From contig JAJEKV010000006.1 of NCBI GenBank assembly GCA_021234155.1, forward strand, positions 23,687,568-23,751,567: a DNA stretch of 64,000 bases, read 5' to 3'. Below are positions 10,603 through 21,249 of the stretch, in pieces. Numbering within the stretch: position 1 is the first letter of the stretch; every line of letters starts with the position of its first letter. The stretch comes from Isoetes taiwanensis. Its lineage: Eukaryota > Streptophyta > Lycopodiopsida > Isoetales > Isoetaceae. A model generated the notes under the pieces. The model did not search any database and had not been told where the DNA came from. It saw nothing but the letters and a program-made list of their open reading frames with translations. Made by a program: the position numbers and the translations under genes.

Positions 10603-13359
10603 AGTAGCTTTGAGTGATCTCATTAAACCAAGATAGCAGGGGGAATTAGGATGTAAAGACATGTTCACTTAAGCTCAAGCTTTGGCTTCCAAAATGATTT
10701 GGACACCCCATAGACACCAATTACCTGATTCTGCTTTTTTCTAATTTTCCCCTTCTTCGGGTACCTCAAATGTGATAAGAAGAACGTTGGAGGCTTGGAA
10801 TGAGCCCTTCGCTGCAGACCTCCAGAGATCAATGCAAGATGTAAAGATATCAATATGTTCTAGCATCCCAGCTTTGCCTCAGAAGATATTAGATATTTAG
10901 CATTCAAGCACCTACAAAAATACATGCAGTGGTATAGGGCTGGCATATGGAGAATTGAAGATCTGAGAATTGGAAATAGGTGGTTAAATTGGGAAGAAAC
11001 CAGAAAAAAATCATAGGACAATAGGCCAGCACCAAGAATTGGCACAAGCATCCAACTGTTGAACTCTCAATAAAAAAGAAAAGGATACATGATCAGAGAT
11101 ATTTACAATGGATTGATGAAGATCAAACCTTCAAGAGCCAATTCACCATGGCAATGTGAGGAAGCCTAGTTGGCTGGTACGTGGTCCAAGGGTTGAAAAC
11201 TTATATTGCAAATAAAATAAAGGTCTTTAGATGGCTAGTACTACATTAGAGTTTATATACAAACCTCATTATATGTAAATATGATGTAAAAGTGGGAGAA
11301 AAAAGACCTCATATCGTATATTTGAATGTCCTTGGCTTGAGGAGTTCTGGACATGGACCTCAGGGCTCCAGATTGGGGGGGTTCCTCCCCAGAATTTCCG
11401 GTTGAAGTTGTTAAAATCTGATTTCTTTAATAGATGTCGGAAAATTTCCGGTCAAATTTTTGTAAAATGCTTGTTAAATCCGACAAATTAGAGGATATTT
11501 TCTGATAAATTCGGTAAGTAGCAACAAAGCACGGCATTTTTCCGGTTTAAGCAAAATCTAATCTGGAGGCCTCACAACTTAACAGAGGAGCTCCAGGATG
11601 CCTGAGACAATTCTTGAATGTTGGTTCCAATATGGTTAACACTACAACACTAGGATGTCGAGGGTGGTGGCAATGCAGTGCTAGATGCGGTATTTAGCAA
11701 TAGCAAAATCGAAGTATGTTCCATTTAGCAAGCAACATGAAAGTGCATCTCACACCACTCTTGTGACGTTCCAGTATATTATCACACCTATATGTGGTTT
11801 CTGTTCGTAGAAATTAAAACTCTAATATTTCTGGGTTGAGGACAACGTTGGGATTGGCATATACGCTTTTCTACCCTTTTTCAAAATTGTTAAAAAGAAA
11901 ACACATATGTTCGGCACATAACACCACCGACTAAATAAGCCTAAGGTTTCTCGCTTTTATTTTCTTTGTATCGAAGTCTGCCATCCTTCAACGCCTATTC
12001 TTCAGCATAAGGTATGTTGCTGATCTCAATCTCGACCTCAATCGAACTTGAGTACCAGTTCAAGGCAGTTCAAGATCGAATTCAACCAGAAGATACCCTG
12101 CTACAGGGTCATTTCAGCAGGTTGCAATTCCATGACATCTGTATTCCAACATGCTTTATTTGATTTACAAGGCATAGTGATCGACTGGCAATATGGGCGG
12201 ATCTTGTTTTGTATTTTTACACCTCCAATTTCAAGAACGAAAGAACAGAGTAAAAGAGAGACCAATGGATTTAGAGATGAGAAGGCAGAACACCCATGTT
12301 TTCTTCTATTTCAACGAGACTTGGTATTGGATGGGTGCAATCCAAGCCATATGTCTCCCCTTATTATATCTAATATTGAAAACAGGATAAAATAAATGGT
12401 ACCTCTTTTGCTTCATTCATGAAACTGCAATGTATGGAACTGCAAATAGCTATTGAATTGAAATTTTAATGGCTTAAAAAAGAATAAAAATTTCTAACTG
12501 TTGGAATAGACCTTTTTTTTCACCAATACTTTCATATATGGTAACGACAGATGTTATACTTATTACGAATCTTAATATATTGTCTTGATTATTTTCAATT
12601 CAACATCTTAAAGTGGTACATGAAATAAGTTATGATATTTGGTACTTGCTATAGGAACACATAGCAGGAATAGATGGCAATAATGCAAGTTTAACTCTCA
12701 CATGTTTTGAAGTTTATTTATCAAGAACACATGGCAATGATGTGAATTCAACTCTTGCATGTCTGAGTCTCGTGTCCAAAGGCACGGGACTATTTCTAAG
12801 GTACACAAAGGAACCTAAGAGCAAGGGCCCTACATCCATGTCAGGAGCCAAGACCACGTCATCAAAGAAGAGGAGACTAAGGGAGCCCACAATCTGAGGA
12901 TACCACGACCTTGAACGTGATTCATACAGCAGGAATCACGAAAATCATAACTAAAACTCTAAAAGGATATGGAAGATTTCCCGCACTGTCAGGAGAGATT
13001 TTGGGATTAGGTAACCAAACGGCAGTCTCTTTGCAATTTTGGGCCCAAAGTCATTATACAATATATATCAGAAGCTTAGACCTAGAAGCGCAGATATGAC
13101 TTAGTATTTTTTCTGGTTGTCTCATCTCTGGTTGTTTTTGCCTCTATGTTCTGCAAGACTTCATGTATTCAGATCTTTCAAGGGATTCTTATCTTGACAT
13201 ACAATTTCTCTGGTCTGTTTGCTTTCTGTTCTCATTGTTTGTTCTAAATTCTCTTTTCTGCCAAATACTGCGTGACACTTTATCCTCAGGATTTCTCTGC
13301 ACGATCCTAGGGTTCTTACAGAGGGCCGGTTGCAAACAATTCTGAACCCAGACCCAAAA
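10603..13359. other. Non-coding stretch before gypsy copy i
   Basis: No supported gene. A possible MITE sits at 11362-11572. If the primer-binding-site-like sequence at 13360 is real, a 5' LTR should end here, but I could not match this stretch to the family's putative 3' region at 54.9-56.0 kb. The frame at 12048-12395 has no recognisable product. Confidence 0.35.
11362..11572. mobile_element. Possible MITE with 15-bp imperfect terminal inverted repeats
   Basis: The left end AGGGCTCCAGATTGG and the inverse of the right end AGGCCTCCAGATTAG agree at 13 of 15 positions, 211 bp apart. The interior repeats a TTTCCGGT motif three times. No clear target-site duplication is visible, so the call is tentative. 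Confidence 0.35.
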
Positions 13360-13381
13360 CACCGTTGCCGCTGCCGGGACT
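13360..13381 (+). promoter_or_regulatory. Primer-binding-site-like sequence (tRNA-Asp type)
   Basis: CACCGTTGCCGCTGCCGGGA lies 25 bp before the gag-like ATG at 13406. It resembles the complement of the plant tRNA-Asp 3' end, the primer used by Athila and Tat lineage gypsy elements, with an internal 3-base insertion. The position fits a retroelement leader, but the match is imperfect. Confidence 0.4.
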
Positions 13382-13405
13382 TATATTCTTCTTTTCACCT
13401 CTAAG

Positions 13406-14520
13406 ATGTCTCTTTCCACTTTCACTCAAGAGAAACTTCTCTGTCAAACCGATGCTCGACTGGCCAGACACCAACGTCGGGAAGCTGCTTGTGATCCTTA
13501 TCCGGAAAACTATGATATCGAGGGAGGTTGCACATGTATGCCCTCCCACACCTCAGGTTTCTTCGCATCCTAGTTCTCCCACACATTGTTGAACTTGTTC
13601 GTGGCCACATTCACCTCATCACACTCTTATTCATCAGACTCCACAATACTTTCAGACTTTCGAGAGTTATTATGTTCATATTTTACCAGTACAGACCCCT
13701 CACCCTTCACGATCATCCTCACCAGAACATGGCATGGGTTATTCTCATGTTTCTTTTGGTCCAACTTATGTCAATGAGTTTTCGTCCTCCCCATCTTTTT
13801 AACCATCATTAATATTTACAATGTGGGTGATCTTACTCTTGATATCGATGGTTGCCCTGTAGCTCAGCCTCCAGACATTAAGACTTCTACTTGTTCAGGA
13901 CCACCAGGCTTCACTATGATGCCACATACAACAGTTATGGAAGGACCATCTCCTTCTTATCAAGCCCCATTACCTAGTCAAATACCGATGCCTCAGGCTC
14001 AATATGTTTATAACAATCCTGTTGTCCCTTTGGGACTCCATTTAAAACTTCCTTATCCCATTTTTTGGAAACGTCAAGGGCAAACCCACTATTGACCAGA
14101 GTGCTCAGGCATATGTGGAAGAATTTAAGGCTCTTACTATTTTCAATGGTCACTCTCAGCCTCAGATTAAGTTTCATATCTTCCCCACCACACTGTGAGG
14201 TGCTTTCACCAATGGTTTATGGCAAACAAAGGCCATTGGAAACAAAGTTGGCATAACATGAAAATGGCATTCCTAGCCCACTTTGGTTCTTCTGACGACG
14301 ACCTCAATAATCTACAACAACAAACCATGGAGTTTGCATGCGACTTTGCTAACCAATTGCTTATTCTTGTTGGCAAACTCATGGAGTATCCCACCCAGAG
14401 CAAGATTTTAGTATGGTTCATGCAAGCTCTACTTCTAGCTATTCATCTTCAACCATTCTATCTCGACATACATCAGGCAACAATTCTTGAACACAACAGA
14501 TGACACAGAGAACTTGTTCT
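13406..14520 (+). pseudogene. Ty3/gypsy gag, broken (copy i)
   Basis: A frame beginning MSLSTFTQEKLLCQTDARLA at 13406 runs into stops and shifts. The downstream pieces include a proline-rich tract at 13823-14095 and a capsid-like segment at 14195-14503 (GHWKQSWHNMKMAFLAHFGS, then NLQQQTMEFACDF), where Trp/Phe spacing matches the retrotransposon gag domain. At least three frame breaks make it non-functional. Protease, reverse transcriptase, RNase H and integrase are missing: the next recognisable feature is the antisense ORF normally found beyond pol, so this copy has lost pol by internal deletion. Confidence 0.6.
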
Positions 14521-14639
14521 TATATTTATCAAAACATGATATTACATTAAAAAGGAGGTTTCCCTCTACATATTTGCAGTTTCTAAATCCTATGTAGACA
14601 ATCCTTATTCACGATTTGAAGCAGTGCATGCCCGCAAAA

Positions 14640-14845
14640 TAGTATATCCCTGCTCTGGGTGCCATCGCAGGTCCGGCACCACCTATGTAATCAGAATTTG
14701 TCGGGGCCATCCGCCACCTCCCAGCCACTCGTCCATGGGGATTCCACGCTTCTTCATCTTTCAAATATCTAAATGATCCGTATCGTGTTATTCAGGCAAG
14801 TTAACCACTCCAGACAGTTGTCAGCATCGTGTTATTCATCTCCAT
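14640..14845 (-). pseudogene. Antisense ORF of the gypsy family, broken copy i
   Basis: Read on the minus strand from an ATG at 14845 (MEMNNTM) this matches the intact antisense ORF at 56437-56676: NCLEW(L/I)TC, GIPMD(E/G)WL, then LR(W/Y)(H/D)P(E/D)Q and ILRACT. Many differences between copies are synonymous third-position changes (CTG/CTC, CGA/CGC, CCA/CCT, ATT/ATC, GCA/GCC). A one-base shift after the seventh codon and an internal stop after about 20 codons inactivate it. Its start is 39 bp from a TATA-like box. Confidence 0.65.
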
Positions 14846-14883
14846 GGTGCTCCTGTGGTGTTCTTTTAGCAACCCACACTGTC

Positions 14884-14891
14884 CTTATATA
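14884..14891 (-). promoter_or_regulatory. TATA-like box of the antisense ORF, copy i
   Basis: TATATAAG on the minus strand, 39 bp upstream of the ATG at 14845. The homologous position in copy iii (56716-56723) reads TAAATAAG, 40 bp from its ATG. Conserved spacing supports a promoter role. Confidence 0.5.
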
Positions 14892-15291
14892 GGCCACTGA
14901 CAATATGAATCAATACACCCGTCCCATCTCAATCTTATCACAGATTCTCTCATTAAGGCCATACCTTTGGAGATTATCGTATTACGCCGCAAATTTGATC
15001 ATTGTTCATCTTCTTTGGCAATCAGAACTAACATCATTTTCATTAAGATGTTCGCTCCCTCGAGCTGCCTTTCTTAATTACGCCAAACTCCTCTAACGCA
15101 TTCAGGGTAGTGTCACATCCATATTCGTACTCAGTGACGTATTCCACATCCCACCATTGGAGTTTTCATCTGCACAACATTCTCTTCTACAGCACCAGAG
15201 GACTTGGTGAAATTTTTTGCCTCCTTTCAATTTTTCTCAGATGTTGCCATCTGTCCTCTTCAAGGGTCCAGATTTTTCTTTCTGCTGATGC

Positions 15292-15298
15292 TATAAAG
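15292..15298 (+). promoter_or_regulatory. TATA box of ORF3, copy i
   Basis: TATAAAG, about 401 bp from the divergent TATA-like box at 14891 and 91 bp before the ORF3 start. Copies ii and iii have TATAAAA at 53734 and 57126, each 93 bp before the ATG. Confidence 0.5.
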
Positions 15299-15382
15299 TT
15301 GTTCTTGTGAACCATTGGGAACCTTATTCCTTTCCGCACCCTCTCCATTTCTACCATCTCTTCAAGCTTGTTTCGTCTCGCC

Positions 15383-15831
15383 GTGGCTGCCTCTATTCAC
15401 TTTGCTACTCTGCATGCAACCACATCCATGGATGCTGCTACCTTTACCTCGGTAAATTTTTCTACAGCCACTACTCCCGTGCCTCTGCAAGGGATCAATA
15501 GAGAGGTTGCAGTAAACGATGGATCTTGACCTCTTTGCAGATCAGAAACTCCCAACTCCAAATCCGACGCATTATGGCACAGTTGGTAGCACCGACACTG
15601 GCTACCACTCTCTCGTGGATGGCACCAAGATTAACCTTAATCAGGCACTGCTTTCTCAAGTATTTCATTCGTCTAGCGGGAACACTCCTTTGGCACGGTT
15701 TGCAAGGTTATGATGTCACTGTTTATGTGGAAATTCCTTATTCTGCCACTTCCACCAAATTAACCAAGTTTGCTAAGCCTTATGAATTTTTTGTCAAGTT
15801 CTTATGGCGCAAGTTTTGGCTATTCCATTAA
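15383..15831 (+). pseudogene. Gypsy-family ORF3 (downstream of pol), broken copy i
   Basis: This is homologous to 53827-54771 and 57219-57620. The start codon seen in those copies (ATGGCTGCCTCT) is GTGGCTGCCTCT here; the next in-frame Met follows 15 codons later. Shared protein blocks are V(N/I)FSTAT near the start and, near 15706-15825, YDVTVY, followed by KPYEFFVKFLWRKF. The WRKF block loosely resembles the plant-transposon-protein domain found in Athila-type ORFs. Stops and shifts disrupt the frame. An alternative reading is a 5' gag behind an LTR, but no primer-binding site separates the TATA box from the ORF. Confidence 0.5.
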
Positions 15832-15839
15832 AAATACCC

Positions 15840-17250
15840 GCATCAACAGATTACGTCACAACTCTTGCCAAAAATAGCATGATTAGCGTTGAGAAAGCAA
15901 CTGATTTTGAAAATGAAATCCTTGACACAAGAAAAGTAATGCTGATTTTGAAATGAAATCTTTTGCCACGAAAAACTTTGATTGTTATAGTTTTTTATCT
16001 TAATAGAGACTCTAAACATCTCTTCTTATTACAATGGTTACTGGTGATAATTTAAGGTTGATGTACGAAACAATTTTGCAGCATCATTCGCCATTGCACT
16101 TTGTGGAAGTTGATTATATATTGTTGGAATTAATAACACAATAATTGTACAATTATGCCTCCTTGGCTAAATGTGTTGATTATGAAGATAACCGGAGAAG
16201 ATGATCTGGGACGGAGGACTATGAACATAATCTCACGTTGCCTAGTGCCAAGAATTTCAAATAAAAGTAGCAAATCAAAGATTTGTGATGAGTGCCTGAG
16301 CTTGTGTTTTGCATTTAAGTTTCAAATCATGCACTCAGAACCCATTACAAATGTATTGCACAATTTGGATTTGTTTGAATACATGAAACTAAAATTCATA
16401 ATAAATCTAGCTATCAATTTTAACCTTAAAGAACTTCGAAGACAACCACTGTGCAATTCTTCTAATAATAGCTCTATAACAAACATTGATTGCATATAGT
16501 TTCATTTATGCACCATGGGTTGTTGTCTACAATGGTAAGGAGCTTAGTAACTCGAGCACATGGTAATGTCGTAAATATGAATAATTGAAATGGAAAGAAG
16601 AATTGCCTCATACTGACTAATTCTGGAATCTCAAAACAAATTAGCTTGGACAAGCTGTAGTGCGCAAGTACCTGGTTACTCAAGGCCTCAATTTTATTGG
16701 CACTTAAATACTAAGCAATTTATAAGTTATCTGATGTGGAACAGAAAGGGGAAAGCATTCTTGCCAACCCCCTGACCTGTAGCTGCTCCCAAGTTCTACA
16801 AGTCAGGGGGCTGGCAAGAAATGCCTGATCCTTTCCGTTACACGACGTCAACTGTCAACTGGAGGCAATTTGTCATTCTTAATAAGAATGATCCAAAAAG
16901 TCGCAAGAACCCGTACTACTTACCAACACAAATGATGGTGAGATTAAAGTTTCATCTACTTTAATGTTTTTTGGCTATTTGAGGTGGATAGCCATACAAC
17001 CAATATAAACGTAGCCAATTATAGGCAATGCCCCCTCAAATTACTAGCAACTGGAATAGTCTACCATGGTATGTTTAATAGATACCTAATTTTTTTAAAG
17101 AGGTTGAAGCACAGGAGTTGAGTTAGAAGGTCCCCAAATGTTCATCTTTATCAAAAATCTAATCACCACCTAGGTTGCAACAATTGGCTCATTTTTAATC
17201 ACCACCTAGGTTGCAACAATGGGCTCATTATGAAGGATTGACATTCTATG
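15840..17250. other. Non-coding stretch with hairpin and small tandem repeat
   Basis: No gene is supported. It holds the snap-back at 16744-16836 and a ~36-bp direct duplication at 17161-17228 (AATCACCACCTAGGTTGCAA twice). Confidence 0.5.
16744..16836 (+). other. Long snap-back hairpin (foldback MITE or miRNA-precursor candidate)
   Basis: The arms 16760-16782 and 16796-16818 pair at 21 of 23 positions around a 13-nt loop. Pairing extends outward with mismatches through the GAAAGG/CTTTCC blocks and weakly to about 16730 and 16852. Each arm holds a CCCCCTGAC/GTCAGGGGG core. The size suits either a foldback element or a plant miRNA precursor; the sequence does not match a miRNA family I recognise. 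Confidence 0.6.
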
Positions 17251-19472
17251 CTAACGGCTTAAATGAATAATGGCATGACAGCATGGGATCCCTAACTCTA
17301 CATTTTTATGTAATCTACATGCATTAAGAAAAATCATATAGAGGAATATATGAGACATCCCACTCACTTCTAATAAGCTTTCTGCCTCTTTAAATATTCC
17401 AGAACAACCAAAGTTACCTAGAATGCAAGCCACATGAAGTACGTTAGCTTTAATACCATATAGCTCTTTCATAGTTCTGAAATACCACAAACATTCCTCC
17501 ACAAGGCCCATGTGGCTGAAAGAAGTAAGAATACTTTCCATATGCTATATCATCTGGCATTACACCACCTTTTGCATGTCCCTAAAACACTGCACTGTGG
17601 ATCCAAAGATTGCCAAGCCGAGCATATCCTGCAAGCATTGCACCCCATGAGCCCAAGTCTTGATCTCAAGCAGACAGTCAAATACTTTGCATGCTTACGG
17701 TATGCTTCCGCATTTTGGCATACATGTCAACAAGGCTATATCTTAAAATAATGCCAGTATGGAAAGCACTCTTAATGATTTGCTAGTGAATTTGCCTGCC
17801 ATGTTCTATTGCACCTGTATTGCCACATGCTTTTAAAAAGCTCAAAAATGTTATCTCATCTGACTCTACCTGATCATGCTGCCTTCTTTTAAAATATTCT
17901 AAAGCAAGACAACCTTCATCATGTTGAATGCATCCTAAAATTATCACATTCCATGACACCACATTACGAATTTGCAATGCATCAAAGACTCCTTTTACTT
18001 CCTTCAAACTTCCTGCTTTGCATACATGTCAGCGAGGGTATTCCTTATAACAACCTCAGAGTAGAGTCCATGTAAAAGAATTTGTTCATGAATGCACCTC
18101 CCTCGCTTGATGTCTTGTATGCTAGTCATGCTTTTAAAATGCCCAAATATGTCACTTTATTAGGTTCTATGTAGCGTTGTCTTGCATTTGATCAAAATAT
18201 TCAAAGGTAACATCACGCTTATCATGCTGCAAGAATCCTAAAATTATTGCACCCCATAATACTGTGTTTCGATTAATTGAGATATTAAAAAGTCCTTGTG
18301 CTTCTTGCAAGCTATCGGATATCGCATACATGTCAACAAGGATGCACTCGACAGCAATATCAGTCTGAAATCTATTTTCAATTATTTGTTCATGGATGAC
18401 CCTGCCCTGGCATATGTGGATTATCCCAATTGATGCTTTCAAGACGTTCAAAAATGTGACTTTGCTTGGCTTTATGCCACTATCTTGCATTTTCTTGAAA
18501 CATTCCATGGCACAATCACTTTCACCATGTTGGCCATAGGCTGCAATCATTACAGCCCAAGATACAACATCTGGATTTTGCAGCATTTCAAATGTATTCT
18601 GTGCTATCAAGCTTCCCATAAACATCAACAATTGTGTTTCCAAGAACAGTGTCACATACAAGGCCATTCTGGATAATGCATTCATGAATATATCTGCTAT
18701 GCTCTAATGCACCTATGCTTGCAGCGGCTTTCAAAAGGCTTAAAAATATAACCCTGTTCGGTTTGATACTATGTAGCTCCAGCTTATGGAAACATTTGAA
18801 AGCAAGGTCGCCTTTGCCATTCAGGGCATATCCTGAGATCATTCCTCCCCATGACACCACATCTGGAACTGGCAAATTGCTAAAGACTTTTTCTGCTTCG
18901 TCTAAGGATCCACTCTTGGCATACATATCAAGGAGTATATTACTAGCAAAAACATCATCTTGGTACCCATTTTCAATGATGTGCTGATGTATATACCTAC
19001 CGTGCTGTATGAAACAGATGCTAATGCATGCTTTTAAGATGCTATTAAGTATGAATTTGTCCGCCTTTATACCTTTAATTTCTATGCTGTCAAATAAACT
19101 GAGGGCTATTCTACCTTCACCTAGTTTGACATGAGAATCCATAACTGAATGCCATGTATACTTACTTGGTTTTGGTACTCTGGAGAATGCAAGGTTAGCT
19201 TCAGGCAAGTTTTCACAGGAACCAAACAAGCGAATAAGATGATCTGCCAAGACAGGAACAGAATCTAGTCCATTTTCAACAATTACGAACTGAACCCGCT
19301 TGCCCAAGTCTAGATCTTGCAGTTTTGTACACTCGCGAACCAAATTGTAAGCGACGTATCTGGATAGCTGCCGTTTGGATTGAGCAGATTTAAGGGCCTC
19401 GTCGATCCATTTTTGTTTGCCAGGATCCTGCGAAGGTCTATAATTTCCACTTCTCACAGCGGGATTAAGCAT
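17251..19472 (-). pseudogene. PLS-class pentatricopeptide repeat protein with E-type end, degraded
   Basis: The first 294 codons (19472 down to 18588) are intact: a short N-terminus, then PPR motifs such as VVSWGGMISGYALNGKGDLA, KPNRVIFLSLLKAAASIGAL and NILLDMYAKSGSLDEAEKVF. A small indel near 18605 shifts the frame; the continuation (18685-18167, DVVSWAVMIAAYGQHGESDC) ends in TAG at 18167. Further pieces follow at 18007-17783 (RNVVSWNVIILGC) and 17541-17251 (SFSHMGLVEECLWYF, ACRLHKNVELG), the latter matching the E motifs that follow PLS repeats. Such proteins bind organellar RNA and often specify C-to-U editing sites. With at least four lesions this gene is probably dead; no DYW domain is seen. 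Confidence 0.8.
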
Positions 19473-19930
19473 TCACTTTGATTCAATTTTCTTAATCTTT
19501 ATTGTCTGATTCAATTTTCTTATTCTTTATTGTCTAACAGCCTGGTCACTTCTTTTTCGAAGATATGGGTCTAACATTTAACCTCTTTTTTTGGCTTGAA
19601 ACCTTGTCGATTTGCATCACAGTTCGACTGTTGGGTGCGTGGCTTCAAATCCGGCTCCTGCTTCCCTGTTCGTCCCTGTTCTGGTATGGTTCTTCCTTTG
19701 CCTTCGCTCTGTGAAACCATTCTCGATATAAGTAAATCAGAGTTTTGAAAACCCATTCTTGAAGGAGAAATTAGAGTTTTAAAAGGAAGTACATTTCGGT
19801 GGATCCCCTGCTTCAAGTCCGTTCCTGCCCTTCGCTGAATCAATTCATCTGCTTAAGTATTTTGGTCAATTGATATCCTAGGGGAGGTTGCCCACTATCA
19901 GCGCAGTGCCCAGCTATTGCGCACTCTTGC

Positions 19931-19996
19931 CCATATCCCCTGTATTGCGCATACCCGCAGCCATATCCCCTGTATTGCGCATACCCTGCCTTGTGT
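19931..19996 (+). repeat. 26-bp direct repeat, period 40
   Basis: CCATATCCCCTGTATTGCGC followed by ATACCC occurs at 19931 and 19971. Further TTGCGCA and AGTGCCCA motifs nearby make this a locally repetitive, CG-containing patch in otherwise AT-rich DNA. Confidence 0.85.
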
Positions 19997-20742
19997 GTAA
20001 CTTCTCACCAATGTCGGATTGACACGTGGATTAGTGCATAAACCTCTCTTGAAGGGCTTTCATCTATCTTGAAGGGCTTTCATATGATGTGCATGTGCCT
20101 TGATGTCTCTTCCGGATTCGTTGAAAGCAATCAGTGGGCACTTCTTGCGCAATGACTGGGCGTTTGGTGCAGGAAGGTGGGCACGCAGGGATCCAACTTC
20201 TACACCTTGTAGCCAGGGCTCGAAAATAGTATGCTAGCTAACCAGAAAATCCTTTTCCTCTAAAAATTTACCAATATTGCCTTTACAAACTACAAAAGGC
20301 AAGAGTTATATTCAAAAGGCAAGAGTTATATTCTTCACTATACAGTAAATTTGTAAAACACAAGGTAATAGTTATTGTAAATATAAACCAGATCTTTATA
20401 TTGATGCCTCCAAACAAAAGACTTACAACTGTCCAAAACAAATAGAGTATTTTCCTTCAAAAATATATGCAAACTAGCGTGGTAAGTTTGCTCTAAAAGC
20501 CAGCATGTAACATGTAAAATATTAACATAGATCTACAAATTGGCATCATAAGTCTTGCTGTAAAAATCAGCATGCTAAATGTTGACTTGGATCGCCTAAG
20601 TAAATGTGTCGACCACGATTATCAGCTTTCTTCTTCCATACTTCAATGCTTTCCGTAAAATCAAACTCGTTTGCTTGAGCAGGACCATTTACAACAATAG
20701 AGAGGCATGCATTCAACCTCTCTACATTCAACTTTGAACACC

Positions 20743-20862
20743 ATATGTAGCATAATAACAGGGGGTTTTCTTTGTGTTTTTGTACGCTTTTCACTAAGGT
20801 TTTCCTATGATTTCGTGATGTATTCAAATGGATGTACTAATGCGTACATCTAGAGTGCACCA
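20743..20862 (+). repeat. Dispersed ~120-bp repeat, partner at 60367-60490
   Basis: It starts with the ATATGTAGCATAATAACAGG motif and shares TTTTTGTA(C), ATGATTT, GCATAC-like and ATCTAGAG(T/C)GCAC blocks with 60367-60490. Copies 1 and 4 of the short motif (6229 and 36462) look like shorter relatives. Confidence 0.65.
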
Positions 20863-20896
20863 TTTCTGAGCCATTGATTTTAGCCTTTTTTTTTCC

Positions 20897-21010
20897 AATG
20901 GTCAACAACCAATGGCTCACAACAAAAGCCCTTCTTTTGTGCGTGTGGTGCATAATGGTCAACAACCAATGGCTCACAACAAAAGCCCTCTTTTTGTGTG
21001 TGTGGTGCAT
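20897..21010 (+). repeat. 57-bp tandem duplication
   Basis: Two 57-bp units (20897-20953 and 20954-21010) differ at about four positions; both contain GGTCAACAACCAATGGCTCA. Because 57 is a multiple of three, a minus-strand frame encodes two near-identical 19-residue repeats (MHHTHK(K/R)RAFVVSHWLLTI), but no gene context supports coding. Confidence 0.9.
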
Positions 21011-21249
21011 AATGGGCACATAAAGGGCTTGAAGGGCGCATGTAGTGCAGTTTCCCCGCCGGCAACACATTTCTTATCATAACTTTTGATCCAGAGCTCT
21101 GTTTAAGATGATTTTTATTGCGTTGGAAAGCTCTCTCCGAGACCTTTTTGATAGTGTATGATATGGATATGTTTGGTTAAGTTATCTATACTAAAACAAC
21201 AATTTTTCGGCCGGGTTTGGTAGGCTTTCATATCCTACCAGCTGATTAA

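Larger units (their letters stand above)
19473..21249. other. Non-coding stretch upstream of the PPR relic
   Basis: It includes the probable 5' region of the PPR gene. A 90-codon minus-strand frame at 19571-19843 (MIQRRAGTDLKQG start) has no recognisable product. Three repeats here are listed separately. Confidence 0.4.
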
